From the NCBI RefSeq assembly GCF_024652905.1, contig NZ_CP102428.1, positions 4,200,001 through 4,264,000 on the forward strand: a DNA stretch of 64,000 nucleotides. Direction: 5' to 3'. The DNA comes from Pseudomonas oryzihabitans. Lineage in GTDB: Bacteria > Pseudomonadota > Gammaproteobacteria > Pseudomonadales > Pseudomonadaceae. This document shows positions 28,200 through 35,806 of the stretch, in pieces (the first letter of the stretch is position 1; every line of letters starts with the position of its first letter). Below the pieces are notes generated by a model. It saw only the letters and a program-made list of their open reading frames with translations. It was not told where the DNA came from and ran no database searches. The position numbers and the translations under genes were made by a program.

Positions 28200-28340
28200 G
28201 AGCCTGTTCAAAATCTGCTGCGCGTTGGCCAGACCGCGTTGAAAATGGCTTCGGAATGCTCATTTACCACTCGTAAACTCCGCTTCCTCAGCCCTTTTCG
28301 CCTTGTTTGGCTCTAGCTCGCGAGATTTTGAACAGGCTCT
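28199..28340. repeat. Hairpin repeat element with 18-bp perfect terminal inverted repeats (copy 1)
   Basis: AGAGCCTGTTCAAAATCT (28199-28216) is the exact reverse complement of 28323-28340. Inside lies a 90-bp palindromic core (28227-28316) beginning GGCCAGACCGCG and ending TTTGGCTCTAG, with arms meeting at CATTTAC and GTAAACTC. A second core of the same length is at 41724-41813. No reading frame is inside. It begins on the last bases of the protease stop codon. The rest of the gap to ribA (28341-28437) holds only the ribA leader. Confidence 0.8.
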
Positions 28341-28437
28341 GATAGATCGTTACGTGTCGACGTCATAACCCCTGGCGATGACGCCGGGCCCGGGGAAAAG
28401 GTTACAATGTACGTCTTTCCCCGCCAGGAGCCCGCAG

Positions 28438-29061
28438 GTGTCCGTCGTCTTTGTCGCCGCCTCCCAACTGCCCACCCCCTTCGGCCTGTTCACCATGCAC
28501 GGTTTCCTCGACGAGACCGATGGCAAGGAGCACGTCGCCCTGACCTTCGGTGACGTGGCCGATGGCGAGCCGGTGCTGGGCCGCCTGCATTCCGAATGCC
28601 TGACCGGCGATGCGCTGTTCAGCCTGAGATGCGACTGCGGTTTCCAGCTGGAAGCCGCGCTGCGCGCCATCGCCGAAGCCGGGCGTGGCGTGTTGCTCTA
28701 TCTGCGCCAGGAGGGGCGCGGCATCGGCCTGCTCAACAAGATCCGCGCCTATGAGCTGCAGGATGCCGGGGCCGATACCGTCGAAGCCAACGAGCGCCTG
28801 GGTTTCGGCGCCGACCAGCGCACCTATGCCCTGTGCAAGCCGATGCTCGAGCACCTGGGCGTCACGGCGCTGCGGCTGATGACCAACAATCCGCGCAAGG
28901 TGAAGGCGCTCGAGGTGCTGGGCATCCCGGTCGCCGAGCGGGTGCCCTTGCAGGAAGGGCTCAATCCGCACAACCGCCGCTACCTGCTGACCAAAGCCGG
29001 CAAGCTCGGCCACATGCTCGGTAATCTGCATCAGAACGAAGACATGGAAAAGGCGCCCTAG
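28438..29061 (+). CDS. ribA: GTP cyclohydrolase II
   Basis: A 207-residue enzyme opening the riboflavin pathway from GTP. I start at GTG 28438 (CAGGAG before it) because homology begins at [16 protein letters not shown]. The zinc ligands Cys54, Cys65 and Cys67 are present in [18 protein letters not shown]; the catalytic segment [16 protein letters not shown] follows. It supplies the activity missing from the ribBA fusion. Its stop codon lies in the loop of a bidirectional terminator shared with dxs. Confidence 0.95.
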   Translation: MSVVFVAASQLPTPFGLFTMHGFLDETDGKEHVALTFGDVADGEPVLGRLHSECLTGDALFSLRCDCGFQLEAALRAIAEAGRGVLLYLRQEGRGIGLLNKIRAYELQDAGADTVEANERLGFGADQRTYALCKPMLEHLGVTALRLMTNNPRKVKALEVLGIPVAERVPLQEGLNPHNRRYLLTKAGKLGHMLGNLHQNEDMEKAP

Positions 29062-29073
29062 GGCGCCTTTTTA
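29047..29073. terminator. Bidirectional terminator between ribA and dxs
   Basis: AAAAGGCGCCC (29048-29058) pairs with GGGCGCCTTTT around TA; A and T runs flank both sides, so it can serve both convergent genes. The ribA TAG falls within it. Confidence 0.88.
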
Positions 29074-29094
29074 CTGGCCAATGGCTGGTTGCGC

Positions 29095-31026
29095 TCAAGC
29101 TTCCTTGCGCAGACCGGCCGGGGTCAGATCCGCCAGCGCCAGGCGCTCGCGTACCGCACGCTCGATGCCGGCTTCATCGAGGCCGCACTCGGCCAGCATG
29201 TCGGCCGGCTTGGCGTGTTCGATGTAGCTGTCCGGCAGGCCCAGGTTGAGCACGGGCTGGACCAGGGCATTGGCCTGCAGGAATTCGTTGACCGCACTGC
29301 CGGCGCCGCCCATGACGCTGTTTTCCTCGACCGTGACCAGCAGGTCGTGGTCGGCGGCGAACTGGCGGATCAGGGCCTCGTCCAGCGGCTTGACGAATCT
29401 CATGTCGGCCACGCTGGCGTCCAGGCGCTCGGCGACCTGCAGGGCTTCGGCCAGTTGCACGCCAAACACCAGGAAGCCGACCTTGGGGCCGCTCTTCAGG
29501 CTGGTCTGACGACGCACCACGCCTTTACCGATAGGCAGGGGCTCCAGGCCCGGATCCAGGGCGGCGTTGGGGCCGCTGCCGCGCGGGTAGCGCACCGCGG
29601 CCGGGCCCTGGTGGCGATAGCCGGTGGTGAGCAGGCGGCGCAGCTCGTTTTCGTCGCTGGGCGCCATGATCACCATGCCAGGGATGCAACGCAGGTAGGA
29701 GAGGTCGAAACTGCCCGCGTGGGTCGGGCCGTCTTCGCCCACCAGGCCAGCGCGGTCGATGGCGAAGAGCACATCCAGATTCTGCACCGCCACGTCGTGG
29801 ATCAACTGGTCGTAGCCGCGTTGCAGGAAGGTGGAGTAGATGGCCACCACCGGCTTCATGCCGTCGCAGGCCAGGCCGGCGGCCAGGGTCACCGCGTGCT
29901 GCTCGGCGATGGCCACGTCGAAGTAGCGTTCGGGATAGCGTTCGGCGAAGCGGATCAGGTCGGAGCCTTCCTTCATCGCCGGGGTGATGCCCACCAGTTT
30001 GGCATCGACGGCGGCCATGTCGCACAGCCAGTCGCCAAAGATGTTGGAGTACTTGGGCGCACCTGGGCGCTTGGGCTTGGCGTCCAGCGGCTCCAGCTTG
30101 GTGATGGCGTGGTAGCTGATGGGATCGGCCTCGGCGATGGACAGGCCCTTGCCCTTGCGAGTGATCACATGGAGGAATTGCGGACCCTTGGCATCGCGCA
30201 GGTTGCGCAAGGTGGTGACCAGGGTCGGCAGGTCATGGCCGTCGATGGGGCCGATGTAGTTCCAGCCCAGCTCCTCGAACAGGGTGCCGGGCACCAGCAT
30301 GCCCTTGGCGGCCTCTTCGGTACGGCGGGCGATTTCCCAGGCACCGGGCAGCTTGGAGAGGGCCTTCTTGCCGTTTTCGCGCAGGTGCTGGTAGGTACGG
30401 CTGGAGAGCAGCCGCGCCAGGTAGTTGGACAGGCCACCGACGTTGCGCGAGATGGACATGTCGTTGTCGTTGAGCACCACCAGCATGTTGGCGCCGGTGT
30501 CCGAGGCATGGTTGAGCGCCTCGAAGGCCATGCCCGCGGTCAGGGCGCCGTCGCCGATCACCGCGACCGACTTGCGCTCGATGCCCTGCAACTGGGCGGC
30601 GATGGCCATGCCCAGGGCGGCGCCGATGGAGGTGCTGGAGTGGCCGACGCCAAAGGTGTCGTACTCGCTTTCGCTGCGCCGTGGAAAGGCGGCCAGGCCG
30701 TCCTTCTGGCGCAGGCTGGCCATGCCTTCGCGGCGGCCGGTGAGGATCTTGTGCGGATAGGCCTGGTGGCCGACGTCCCACACCAGCCGGTCTTCCGGGG
30801 TGTTGAAGACGTAGTGCAGGGCCACGGTCAGTTCGATGACGCCCAGGCCGGCGCCGAAATGACCGCCGGTCTGGCCCACGGTCCACAGGAGAAAGGCGCG
30901 CAGTTCGTCGGCGACGGCGTCCAACTCGGCGTCACCGAGCTGGCGCAGTTGCACCGGCGAGTCGATGCGGTCGAGCAGGGGCGTCGCGGGACGCTGGCGG
31001 GGAATCTCGTGAAACGTCTTGGGCAT
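29095..31026 (-). CDS. dxs: 1-deoxy-D-xylulose-5-phosphate synthase
   Basis: A 643-residue thiamine-diphosphate enzyme of the MEP isoprenoid pathway. It has [25 protein letters not shown], the ThDP motif [16 protein letters not shown] to NDNDMSIS, and the pyrimidine-domain [21 protein letters not shown] start at [16 protein letters not shown] (31026), the family opening; a GTG at 31038 is an in-frame alternative, and neither has a strong ribosome site. Upstream on the same strand are ispA and xseB after a 150-base gap, the usual Pseudomonas order. Confidence 0.96.
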   Translation of the reverse strand: MPKTFHEIPRQRPATPLLDRIDSPVQLRQLGDAELDAVADELRAFLLWTVGQTGGHFGAGLGVIELTVALHYVFNTPEDRLVWDVGHQAYPHKILTGRREGMASLRQKDGLAAFPRRSESEYDTFGVGHSSTSIGAALGMAIAAQLQGIERKSVAVIGDGALTAGMAFEALNHASDTGANMLVVLNDNDMSISRNVGGLSNYLARLLSSRTYQHLRENGKKALSKLPGAWEIARRTEEAAKGMLVPGTLFEELGWNYIGPIDGHDLPTLVTTLRNLRDAKGPQFLHVITRKGKGLSIAEADPISYHAITKLEPLDAKPKRPGAPKYSNIFGDWLCDMAAVDAKLVGITPAMKEGSDLIRFAERYPERYFDVAIAEQHAVTLAAGLACDGMKPVVAIYSTFLQRGYDQLIHDVAVQNLDVLFAIDRAGLVGEDGPTHAGSFDLSYLRCIPGMVIMAPSDENELRRLLTTGYRHQGPAAVRYPRGSGPNAALDPGLEPLPIGKGVVRRQTSLKSGPKVGFLVFGVQLAEALQVAERLDASVADMRFVKPLDEALIRQFAADHDLLVTVEENSVMGGAGSAVNEFLQANALVQPVLNLGLPDSYIEHAKPADMLAECGLDEAGIERAVRERLALADLTPAGLRKEA

Positions 31027-31176
31027 CTGGCTGATCACTTTGCGCAGAGAATTAGGCAGTTTACCCGATGCCCGCGTGGCATCCCAACAGCGGGCAGGGC
31101 GTCTTGTTATGCCCCTGTGACAACGGACCCGGGGGCAAATGCGGCCCGGGTTACGAGTTTTTCCGCTGAAGCGCGT

Positions 31177-32055
31177 CTAGCTACGTCGTTCCACGATATA
31201 GCGGGCCAGGGCGCGTAGGGGTTCAGCCGGCTCACCCAGGGGCTCGATGGCCGCCAGGGCGGTGTCGCGCAGTTCCAGGGCATAGGCCTTGGCCGCGTCC
31301 AGCCCGAGCAGCGCCGGGTAGGTCGGTTTGTCACGGGCGAGGTCGGCACCCTGGCGTTTGCCCAGGGTCTGGGTATCGCTCTCGATGTCGAGCACGTCGT
31401 CCCAGACCTGGAAGGCCAGGCCGATGGCCTCGGCATAGCGGGCCAGGGCGTCGCGCTCGGCGGCACCGGCGGCTTCGCTGGCCAGGGCGCCGAGCTGCAC
31501 GCTGGCGGCGATCAGGGCGCCGGTCTTGTGCAAATGCATGGTCTCCAGCGCCGGCTGGTCGATGCGCCGGCCGACCGATTCCAGATCGATGGCCTGACCG
31601 CCGACCATGCCCGCCGGACCGCTGGCGCGGGCCAGCACCGCGACCATCTCCAGCCGCACCGCGGCGTCCTGGGGCGCCGCCAGCAGGGTCTCGAAGGCCA
31701 GAGTCTGCAGGCCGTCGCCGGCAAGGATGGCGCAGGCCTCGTCATAGGCCTTGTGGGTGGTGGGCCGGCCGCGGCGCAGGTCGTCGTCGTCCATGGCCGG
31801 CAGGTCGTCGTGGACCAGGGAATAGGCGTGGATCAGCTCTACCGCGCAGGCGGCCTGGTCGGCGCGCGCCGGATCGCCACCCAGGGCTTCGCAGGCGGCA
31901 TAGACCAGCAACGGCCGTACCCGCTTGCCGCCACCCATGACGCTGTAGGCCATGGCGGCATAGAGCCGGGCGAGTTCGGCGCGGGGCGCGCTGAAGAGCG
32001 GGGCGAGAGCGGTGTCGACGCGGGTCTGGCAGCGTTGCTGGTAGGCCTCGATCAT
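31177..32055 (-). CDS. ispA: Farnesyl diphosphate synthase
   Basis: A 292-residue short-chain prenyltransferase. The first Asp-rich motif is [10 protein letters not shown] (residues 83-92) and the second DDVLDIESD (about 216-224), each binding magnesium. [15 protein letters not shown] is the substrate-binding opening. The start at 32055 overlaps the xseB stop (ATGA), so the genes are coupled; the longer open frame upstream is the xseB gene in another frame. It makes the C15 precursor for quinones and undecaprenyl phosphate. Confidence 0.95.
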   Translation of the reverse strand: MIEAYQQRCQTRVDTALAPLFSAPRAELARLYAAMAYSVMGGGKRVRPLLVYAACEALGGDPARADQAACAVELIHAYSLVHDDLPAMDDDDLRRGRPTTHKAYDEACAILAGDGLQTLAFETLLAAPQDAAVRLEMVAVLARASGPAGMVGGQAIDLESVGRRIDQPALETMHLHKTGALIAASVQLGALASEAAGAAERDALARYAEAIGLAFQVWDDVLDIESDTQTLGKRQGADLARDKPTYPALLGLDAAKAYALELRDTALAAIEPLGEPAEPLRALARYIVERRS

Positions 32056-32294
32056 GCGTCGTCCCCGACCGGGGCGAAGGGGGCGGCGGTGAGTTCGCCG
32101 TCCTTTTCCAGCAGGATCTGCACCTTCTGCTCGGCTTGGGCCAGGGCGCCCTGGCATTCGCGGGTCAGGCGGATGCCCTGTTCGAAGGCGCCGAGGGAGT
32201 CCTCCAGGGACAGCTCGCCGCTCTCCAGGCGTTCCACCAGGGTCTGCAGTTCGGCCAGGGATTGTTCGAAGTCGGGAGCTTTCTTGCGGGCCAT
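32052..32294 (-). CDS. xseB: Exodeoxyribonuclease VII small subunit
   Basis: An 80-residue protein ([20 protein letters not shown]) with the family core [20 protein letters not shown] forming an antiparallel helical pair. Several copies bind one XseA to make the single-strand exonuclease; xseA is not in the window. It is the first gene of xseB-ispA-dxs and is divergent from the ilvA leader. Confidence 0.95.
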   Translation of the reverse strand: MARKKAPDFEQSLAELQTLVERLESGELSLEDSLGAFEQGIRLTRECQGALAQAEQKVQILLEKDGELTAAPFAPVGDDA

Positions 32295-32409
32295 CGGGAT
32301 TCTCGGCAGAGGCGATCGGGTCGCGGGAAGTGGGCAACAGGTTAGCCATTGTGCCACAGCCATCGGCGCCGCTTGACGCCATGCCCGGCCAGGCCCTAGG
32401 GTAGCGGTC

Positions 32410-32460
32410 ATGAAAACGCGCAGCCCTCAACGCCCCAGCATTATTACCGCCATTACCTGA
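32410..32460 (+). CDS. Predicted ilvA leader peptide
   Basis: ATG at 32410 opens a 16-codon frame, [16 protein letters not shown], ending in TGA just before an RNA structure region. Five of its last six codons are Ile (ATT, three times) and Thr (ACC, twice), the product and substrate families of the ilvA enzyme. AGGG at 32398-32401 is a weak ribosome site at good spacing. Position, codon content and downstream alternative pairings make a leader peptide very likely. No confident promoter was seen upstream. Confidence 0.8.
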   Translation: MKTRSPQRPSIITAIT

Positions 32461-32512
32461 TGGCGGGACAGCATTAGCTGCGCAACCAGACCCGCCCAAG
32501 AGGCGGGTTTGT
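32447..32512 (+). terminator. Ribosome-mediated transcription attenuator of ilvA
   Basis: Four segments can pair alternately. Segment 1 CCGCCAT (32447-32453) pairs with segment 2 ATGGCGG (32460-32466). Segment 2 GGCGGG (32462-32467) can instead pair with segment 3 CCCGCC (32491-32496), with a nested CAGC-ATTA-GCTG stem. Segment 3 ACCCGCC pairs with segment 4 GGCGGGT (32502-32508), followed by TTTGTACTTT, as terminator. Stalling at the Ile codons would mask segment 1 and allow the antiterminator. Confidence 0.8.
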
Positions 32513-32557
32513 ACTTTCTGACTCCTGGGCCCCGACGAAACACCCCAGGAGCCCGCC

Positions 32558-34099
32558 ATGACCGTCCAGGAACCCGCCACCGATCTCTTGCAGCGCTATG
32601 CCCGCAAGATCCTCGAAGCCCCCGTCTACGACGTGGCCATCGAGACGCCCCTGCAACCAGCCCGGGCGCTGTCCGAACGGCTGGGCTGCCAGGTGCTGCT
32701 CAAGCGCGAAGACCTGCAGCCGGTGTTCTCCTTCAAGATCCGCGGCGCCTATACCAAGCTGGCCAGTCTCTCGACCGAGGAAAAGGCTCGCGGCGTCATC
32801 GCCGCCAGCGCCGGTAACCATGCCCAGGGCCTGGCCCTGGCGGCCCGCGAACTGGGCGTGCGGGCGATCATCGTCATGCCGCGGACCACCCCGGAACTCA
32901 AGGTCATCGGCGTCCAGTCCCGTGGTGGCGAGGTGGTGTTGCATGGCGATGCCTTTCCCGAGGCCCTGGCCGAGGCCTTGCGCCTGGCCGAGGAGCAGGG
33001 CTACACCTTCGTCCCGCCCTATGACGATCCCGACGTCATCGCCGGCCAGGGCACCGTGGCCATGGAGATCCTGCGCCAGCAGCCGGGCCGGCTGGACGCC
33101 ATCTTCGTCCCCGTGGGCGGCGGTGGCCTGATCGCCGGTATCGCCGCCTATGTGAAATACCTGCGCCCCGAGATCCGGGTCATAGGCGTCGAGCCGGACG
33201 ACTCCAACTGCCTGCAGCAGGCCATGGCCGCCGGCGAGCGGGTGGTCTTGCCGCGCGTGGGGCTGTTCGCCGATGGCGTGGCCGTGGCCCAGATCGGCCA
33301 TCACACCTTCGAGGTCTGCCGCCGTTATGTGGACGAGGTGATCACCGTCAGCTCGGACGAGATCTGCGCGGCGATCAAGGACATCTACGACGACACCCGC
33401 TCCATCACCGAACCGGCTGGCGCCCTGGGCGTGGTGGGGATCAAGAAGTACGCCGAGCGCGCCGGCAGTGGCGGCCAGGTGCTGGTGGCCATCGATTCCG
33501 GCGCCAACATCAACTTCGACCGCCTGAGACACGTGGCCGAGCGCGCCGAATTAGGCGAGCAGCGCGAAGCCATCATCGCCGTGACCATCCCCGAGCGGCC
33601 GGGCAGCTTTCGGGCCTTCTGCGAGGCCCTGGGCCGGCGGCAGATCACCGAATTCAACTATCGCTACCACACCGGCCAGGAAGCCCATATCTTCGTCGGC
33701 GTCCAGACCCACCCCCAGCGCGATCCACGTGAGGCCTTGCTGCAGGGACTACGCGACCAGGGTTTTCCGGTGCTGGACCTGACCGACAACGAACTGGCCA
33801 AGTTGCATATCCGCCACACCGTGGGTGGCCATGCCATGCGGGTCGATCAAGAACAGGTGTTCCGCTTCGAATTCCCCGAGCGGCCTGGGGCGCTGTTCGA
33901 TTTCCTCGAGCGGTTAGGCGGCCGCTGGAACATCAGCATGTTCCATTATCGTAACCATGGCGCGGCGGACGGGCGGGTATTCGCGGCGCTGGAGGCCAGT
34001 CACGCCGAGCGGGGCGAGCTGTTGGCGACCCTGGATGCCATCGGCTATCGCTACTGGGACGAGACGGACAATCCGGCGTATCGGTTGTTTATCGGGTGA
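32558..34099 (+). CDS. ilvA: Biosynthetic threonine ammonia-lyase (threonine deaminase)
   Basis: A 513-residue PLP enzyme converting threonine to 2-oxobutanoate, the first step of isoleucine synthesis. The PLP lysine is Lys60 in SFKIRGAYTK; ASAGNHAQGLALAAREL and the glycine-rich PVGGGGLIAGIAAYVKY are present. Two ACT-like domains follow (EAIIAVTIPERPGSFRAF at about 339 and EQVFRFEFPERPGALFDF at about 432), the sites of isoleucine and valine allostery. GGAG precedes the ATG. Expression is probably set by the leader peptide attenuator. Confidence 0.95.
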   Translation: MTVQEPATDLLQRYARKILEAPVYDVAIETPLQPARALSERLGCQVLLKREDLQPVFSFKIRGAYTKLASLSTEEKARGVIAASAGNHAQGLALAARELGVRAIIVMPRTTPELKVIGVQSRGGEVVLHGDAFPEALAEALRLAEEQGYTFVPPYDDPDVIAGQGTVAMEILRQQPGRLDAIFVPVGGGGLIAGIAAYVKYLRPEIRVIGVEPDDSNCLQQAMAAGERVVLPRVGLFADGVAVAQIGHHTFEVCRRYVDEVITVSSDEICAAIKDIYDDTRSITEPAGALGVVGIKKYAERAGSGGQVLVAIDSGANINFDRLRHVAERAELGEQREAIIAVTIPERPGSFRAFCEALGRRQITEFNYRYHTGQEAHIFVGVQTHPQRDPREALLQGLRDQGFPVLDLTDNELAKLHIRHTVGGHAMRVDQEQVFRFEFPERPGALFDFLERLGGRWNISMFHYRNHGAADGRVFAALEASHAERGELLATLDAIGYRYWDETDNPAYRLFIG

Positions 34100-34110
34100 G
34101 GGTGATGGTG

Positions 34111-34176
34111 TTGGGCTTCGCTGCGCTCAGCGCCAACCTACGGGTAGGGTGGATCACGGTGCGGCCTTATCCACCG
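34111..34176 (+). repeat. 66-bp direct repeat, unit 1
   Basis: TTGGGCTTCGCTGCGCTCAG and onward through CCAACCTACGGGTAGGGTGG to CCTTATCCACCG. Differs from unit 2 (34202-34267) at only two positions by eye. The first 32 bases recur elsewhere in the window. It follows ilvA by 11 bases. The whole gap 34100-34410 is made of repeats and holds no gene. Confidence 0.85.
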
Positions 34177-34201
34177 TTGGAGTCACTGACAGTCCCGCCC
34201 G

Positions 34202-34267
34202 TTGGGCTTCGCTGCGCTCAGCGCCAACCTACGGGTAGGGTGGATTATGGTGCGGCCTTATCCACCG
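34202..34267 (+). repeat. 66-bp direct repeat, unit 2
   Basis: Second copy of the unit at 34111, same orientation, separated from it by 25 bases; it differs at the ATCACGG/ATTATGG position. The near identity points to recent duplication or gene conversion. Confidence 0.85.
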
Positions 34268-34314
34268 CTCGCGTCCGTGTACGTCAGTGGAAAACGCTGC
34301 GGGGTCCAACCGCG

Positions 34315-34347
34315 CCCTCTCCCTCTGGGAGAGGGCTGGGGTGAGGG
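34315..34347 (+). repeat. Hairpin repeat CCCTCTCCCTCTGGGAGAGGG
   Basis: CCCTCTCCC and GGGAGAGGG form a 9-bp stem with a CT loop, followed by CTGGGGTGAGGG. This motif, usually called a REP-type element, is widespread in intergenic DNA of pseudomonads and xanthomonads; it can also act as a terminator for ilvA. Confidence 0.75.
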
Positions 34348-34372
34348 TGGCCGGACGCCAGAAATCAAGCTG

Positions 34373-34404
34373 TTGGGCTTCGCTGTGCTCAGCGCCAACC
34401 TACG
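34373..34404 (+). repeat. Partial copy of the 66-bp repeat (first 32 bases)
   Basis: TTGGGCTTCGCTGTGCTCAG then CGCCAACCTACG matches the first 32 bases of units 1 and 2 with one change (TGTG for TGCG). It ends 6 bases before the stop of the AsmA-like gene. Confidence 0.8.
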
Positions 34405-34410
34405 AAAGCG

Positions 34411-35472
34411 TCAATCCGCGTCATATCTAGCACTGAAGGCCTGCACGAAGGCATTGCGCAGGATATTGAAGAAGGCCTGCAACGGGCTGATGTCCTGGTT
34501 CTTCACGCTGCCCGAGAGATCTACCCGGGTGGCGAACTGGTCGCGGGGCTGGTTCTTGAGCAGGGTCTGGGCGGTGCCGACCACGGCTTCCCAGGCGCTC
34601 TCCAGGGCGTTCTTGTTGCGGTTCTCGACGTCCTGCTGCCAGTCGAAGATGTCGACGTTCTTCATCAGCGGCTTGACGTAGCCACTGAGCTGGCCGTCCA
34701 CCGCCTTGGCCTCCACCACTACGTCGCCGCTGCCGGCGCGGAAATCGAACTTGCCGTAGGCGCGGGCGAAATCATTGAGTTTGGGCAGGTCGATGTCGGT
34801 GACTCTCAGGCGGAAATCGAAGTCGGTGAAGTCCTTGAAGGGATCGAAGCGGGCGCTGGCTTCCAGGGGCGCGCTGCCGAGGACGGCGGCCTTGCCTTCG
34901 AAGTGGGCGATGCGTTCGTCCTGAGCGTCGGCAGCGTTGGTCAGGTTGTAGAGGCTGGCGTTAACATCGGTGGCTGCCAGATTCACCTGGGGCTTGGAGT
35001 TGAAGTTGCGGAAGGTCACCCGCCCGTTCACCACCCGCACCTCGTCGAGGGTGATGGAGATCAGCTTGTCCACCTGGTCCTGCCAGTCGGTGCCTTCACC
35101 GGTCTGCGACTGCTCCTTGCGCGCACCACCGTCGACGAAGTTGAGTTCGGGGCGATCGAAGACGATGCGCCCGACGATGGCATGGTCCTGCCACAGCGAG
35201 CGCCAACTCACCGCGATGTCGATGGCCGGTGCCTTGAGAAAGGGCACCGGCACCTTGCCGTTGACCTTGACGATCTCCAGCCCTTCGATGCGATAGGCGC
35301 CGCGCCACCAGGCCAGGTCCACGTCGGTGATCTGGCCACGATAGTCGCCCATGTCCGCCAGCTTGTCGTTGAGGTAATGGCGGATCAACAGCGGCGCGGC
35401 GAGGTGCAGGCACAGCAGCAGGACGACCAAGCCGATGAGGAAGTAAAGAGGCAGACGCAGACGGCGGGACAT
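34411..35472 (-). CDS. AsmA-like/DUF748 membrane-anchored periplasmic protein
   Basis: A 353-residue protein with one N-terminal membrane helix (LPLYFLIGLVVLLLCLHLAA, residues 7-26) and a periplasmic beta-rich region. Phrases such as YRIEGLEIVKVNG, IVGRIVFDRPELNFV and VTFRNFNSKPQVNLAATDVN are typical of DUF748/AsmA repeats, whose large members bridge the periplasm in lipid transport. It is short for that group. I start at MSRRLRLPLY (35472) because it places the helix at the N-terminus; the ribosome site is weak. No operon partner. Confidence 0.72.
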   Translation of the reverse strand: MSRRLRLPLYFLIGLVVLLLCLHLAAPLLIRHYLNDKLADMGDYRGQITDVDLAWWRGAYRIEGLEIVKVNGKVPVPFLKAPAIDIAVSWRSLWQDHAIVGRIVFDRPELNFVDGGARKEQSQTGEGTDWQDQVDKLISITLDEVRVVNGRVTFRNFNSKPQVNLAATDVNASLYNLTNAADAQDERIAHFEGKAAVLGSAPLEASARFDPFKDFTDFDFRLRVTDIDLPKLNDFARAYGKFDFRAGSGDVVVEAKAVDGQLSGYVKPLMKNVDIFDWQQDVENRNKNALESAWEAVVGTAQTLLKNQPRDQFATRVDLSGSVKNQDISPLQAFFNILRNAFVQAFSARYDAD

Positions 35473-35806
35473 GATGGCGACTCGGGGCGGACTCTTCCTC
35501 GGTCGACCCTGAGTAACGGGCCTGAGTTTCTCGTGAGTTTGCCTGGCGGGCTGACTCAGGACGCCGACATGGGCGAAAGGCTCTGCCTGGGCGGCTTGCA
35601 TCCGTACCGGTCGTCGCTCCGCTGCGCCTGGTTATGAGCTACTCGAACGGCAGACGCAAAAAAGCCGGCTTGTGGCCGGCTTTCGAGGGCGGGTTGAGCT
35701 GATTTTTGGTGAGCCCGGCCCGCCCGGGTTGCCCTTGCCGGGCAGATGAAGGATGCGCTGCTGAGGCGGCGCGTGGCGGCTGGCGGTGGGCCAGAACGCC
35801 TGTCGA
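35473..35806. other. Gene-free stretch between AsmA-like gene and TonB receptor
   Basis: Apart from the terminator at 35657-35683 I see no gene, promoter with good elements or repeat here. The 35690-35800 portion is GC-rich and contains a CCGGGTTGCCCTTGCCGGG near-palindrome of unknown meaning. Confidence 0.5.
35657..35683 (-). terminator. Terminator of the TonB receptor gene
   Basis: Read on the minus strand, AAAGCCGGC (from 35683) and GCCGGCTTT pair around a 5-base loop and run into seven T residues. It lies 124 bases after the receptor stop. Confidence 0.75.

Noticed and set aside
28199-28340. Insertion-sequence remnant with transposase.
   Set aside because: No coding capacity, no transposase fragment and no clear target duplication; described only as a repeat element.
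32373-32402. TTGACG with TAGGGT, 18-base spacer, as promoter for the ilvA leader.
   Set aside because: The -10 match is poor (3/6) and the start would fall at the leader ATG itself, leaving no ribosome site on the RNA.
34315-34347. CCCTCTCCCTCTGGGAGAGGG considered as a dedicated ilvA terminator.
   Set aside because: The same sequence is a dispersed REP-type repeat in many pseudomonads and lies over 200 bases after ilvA; a terminator effect is possible but not its defining identity.
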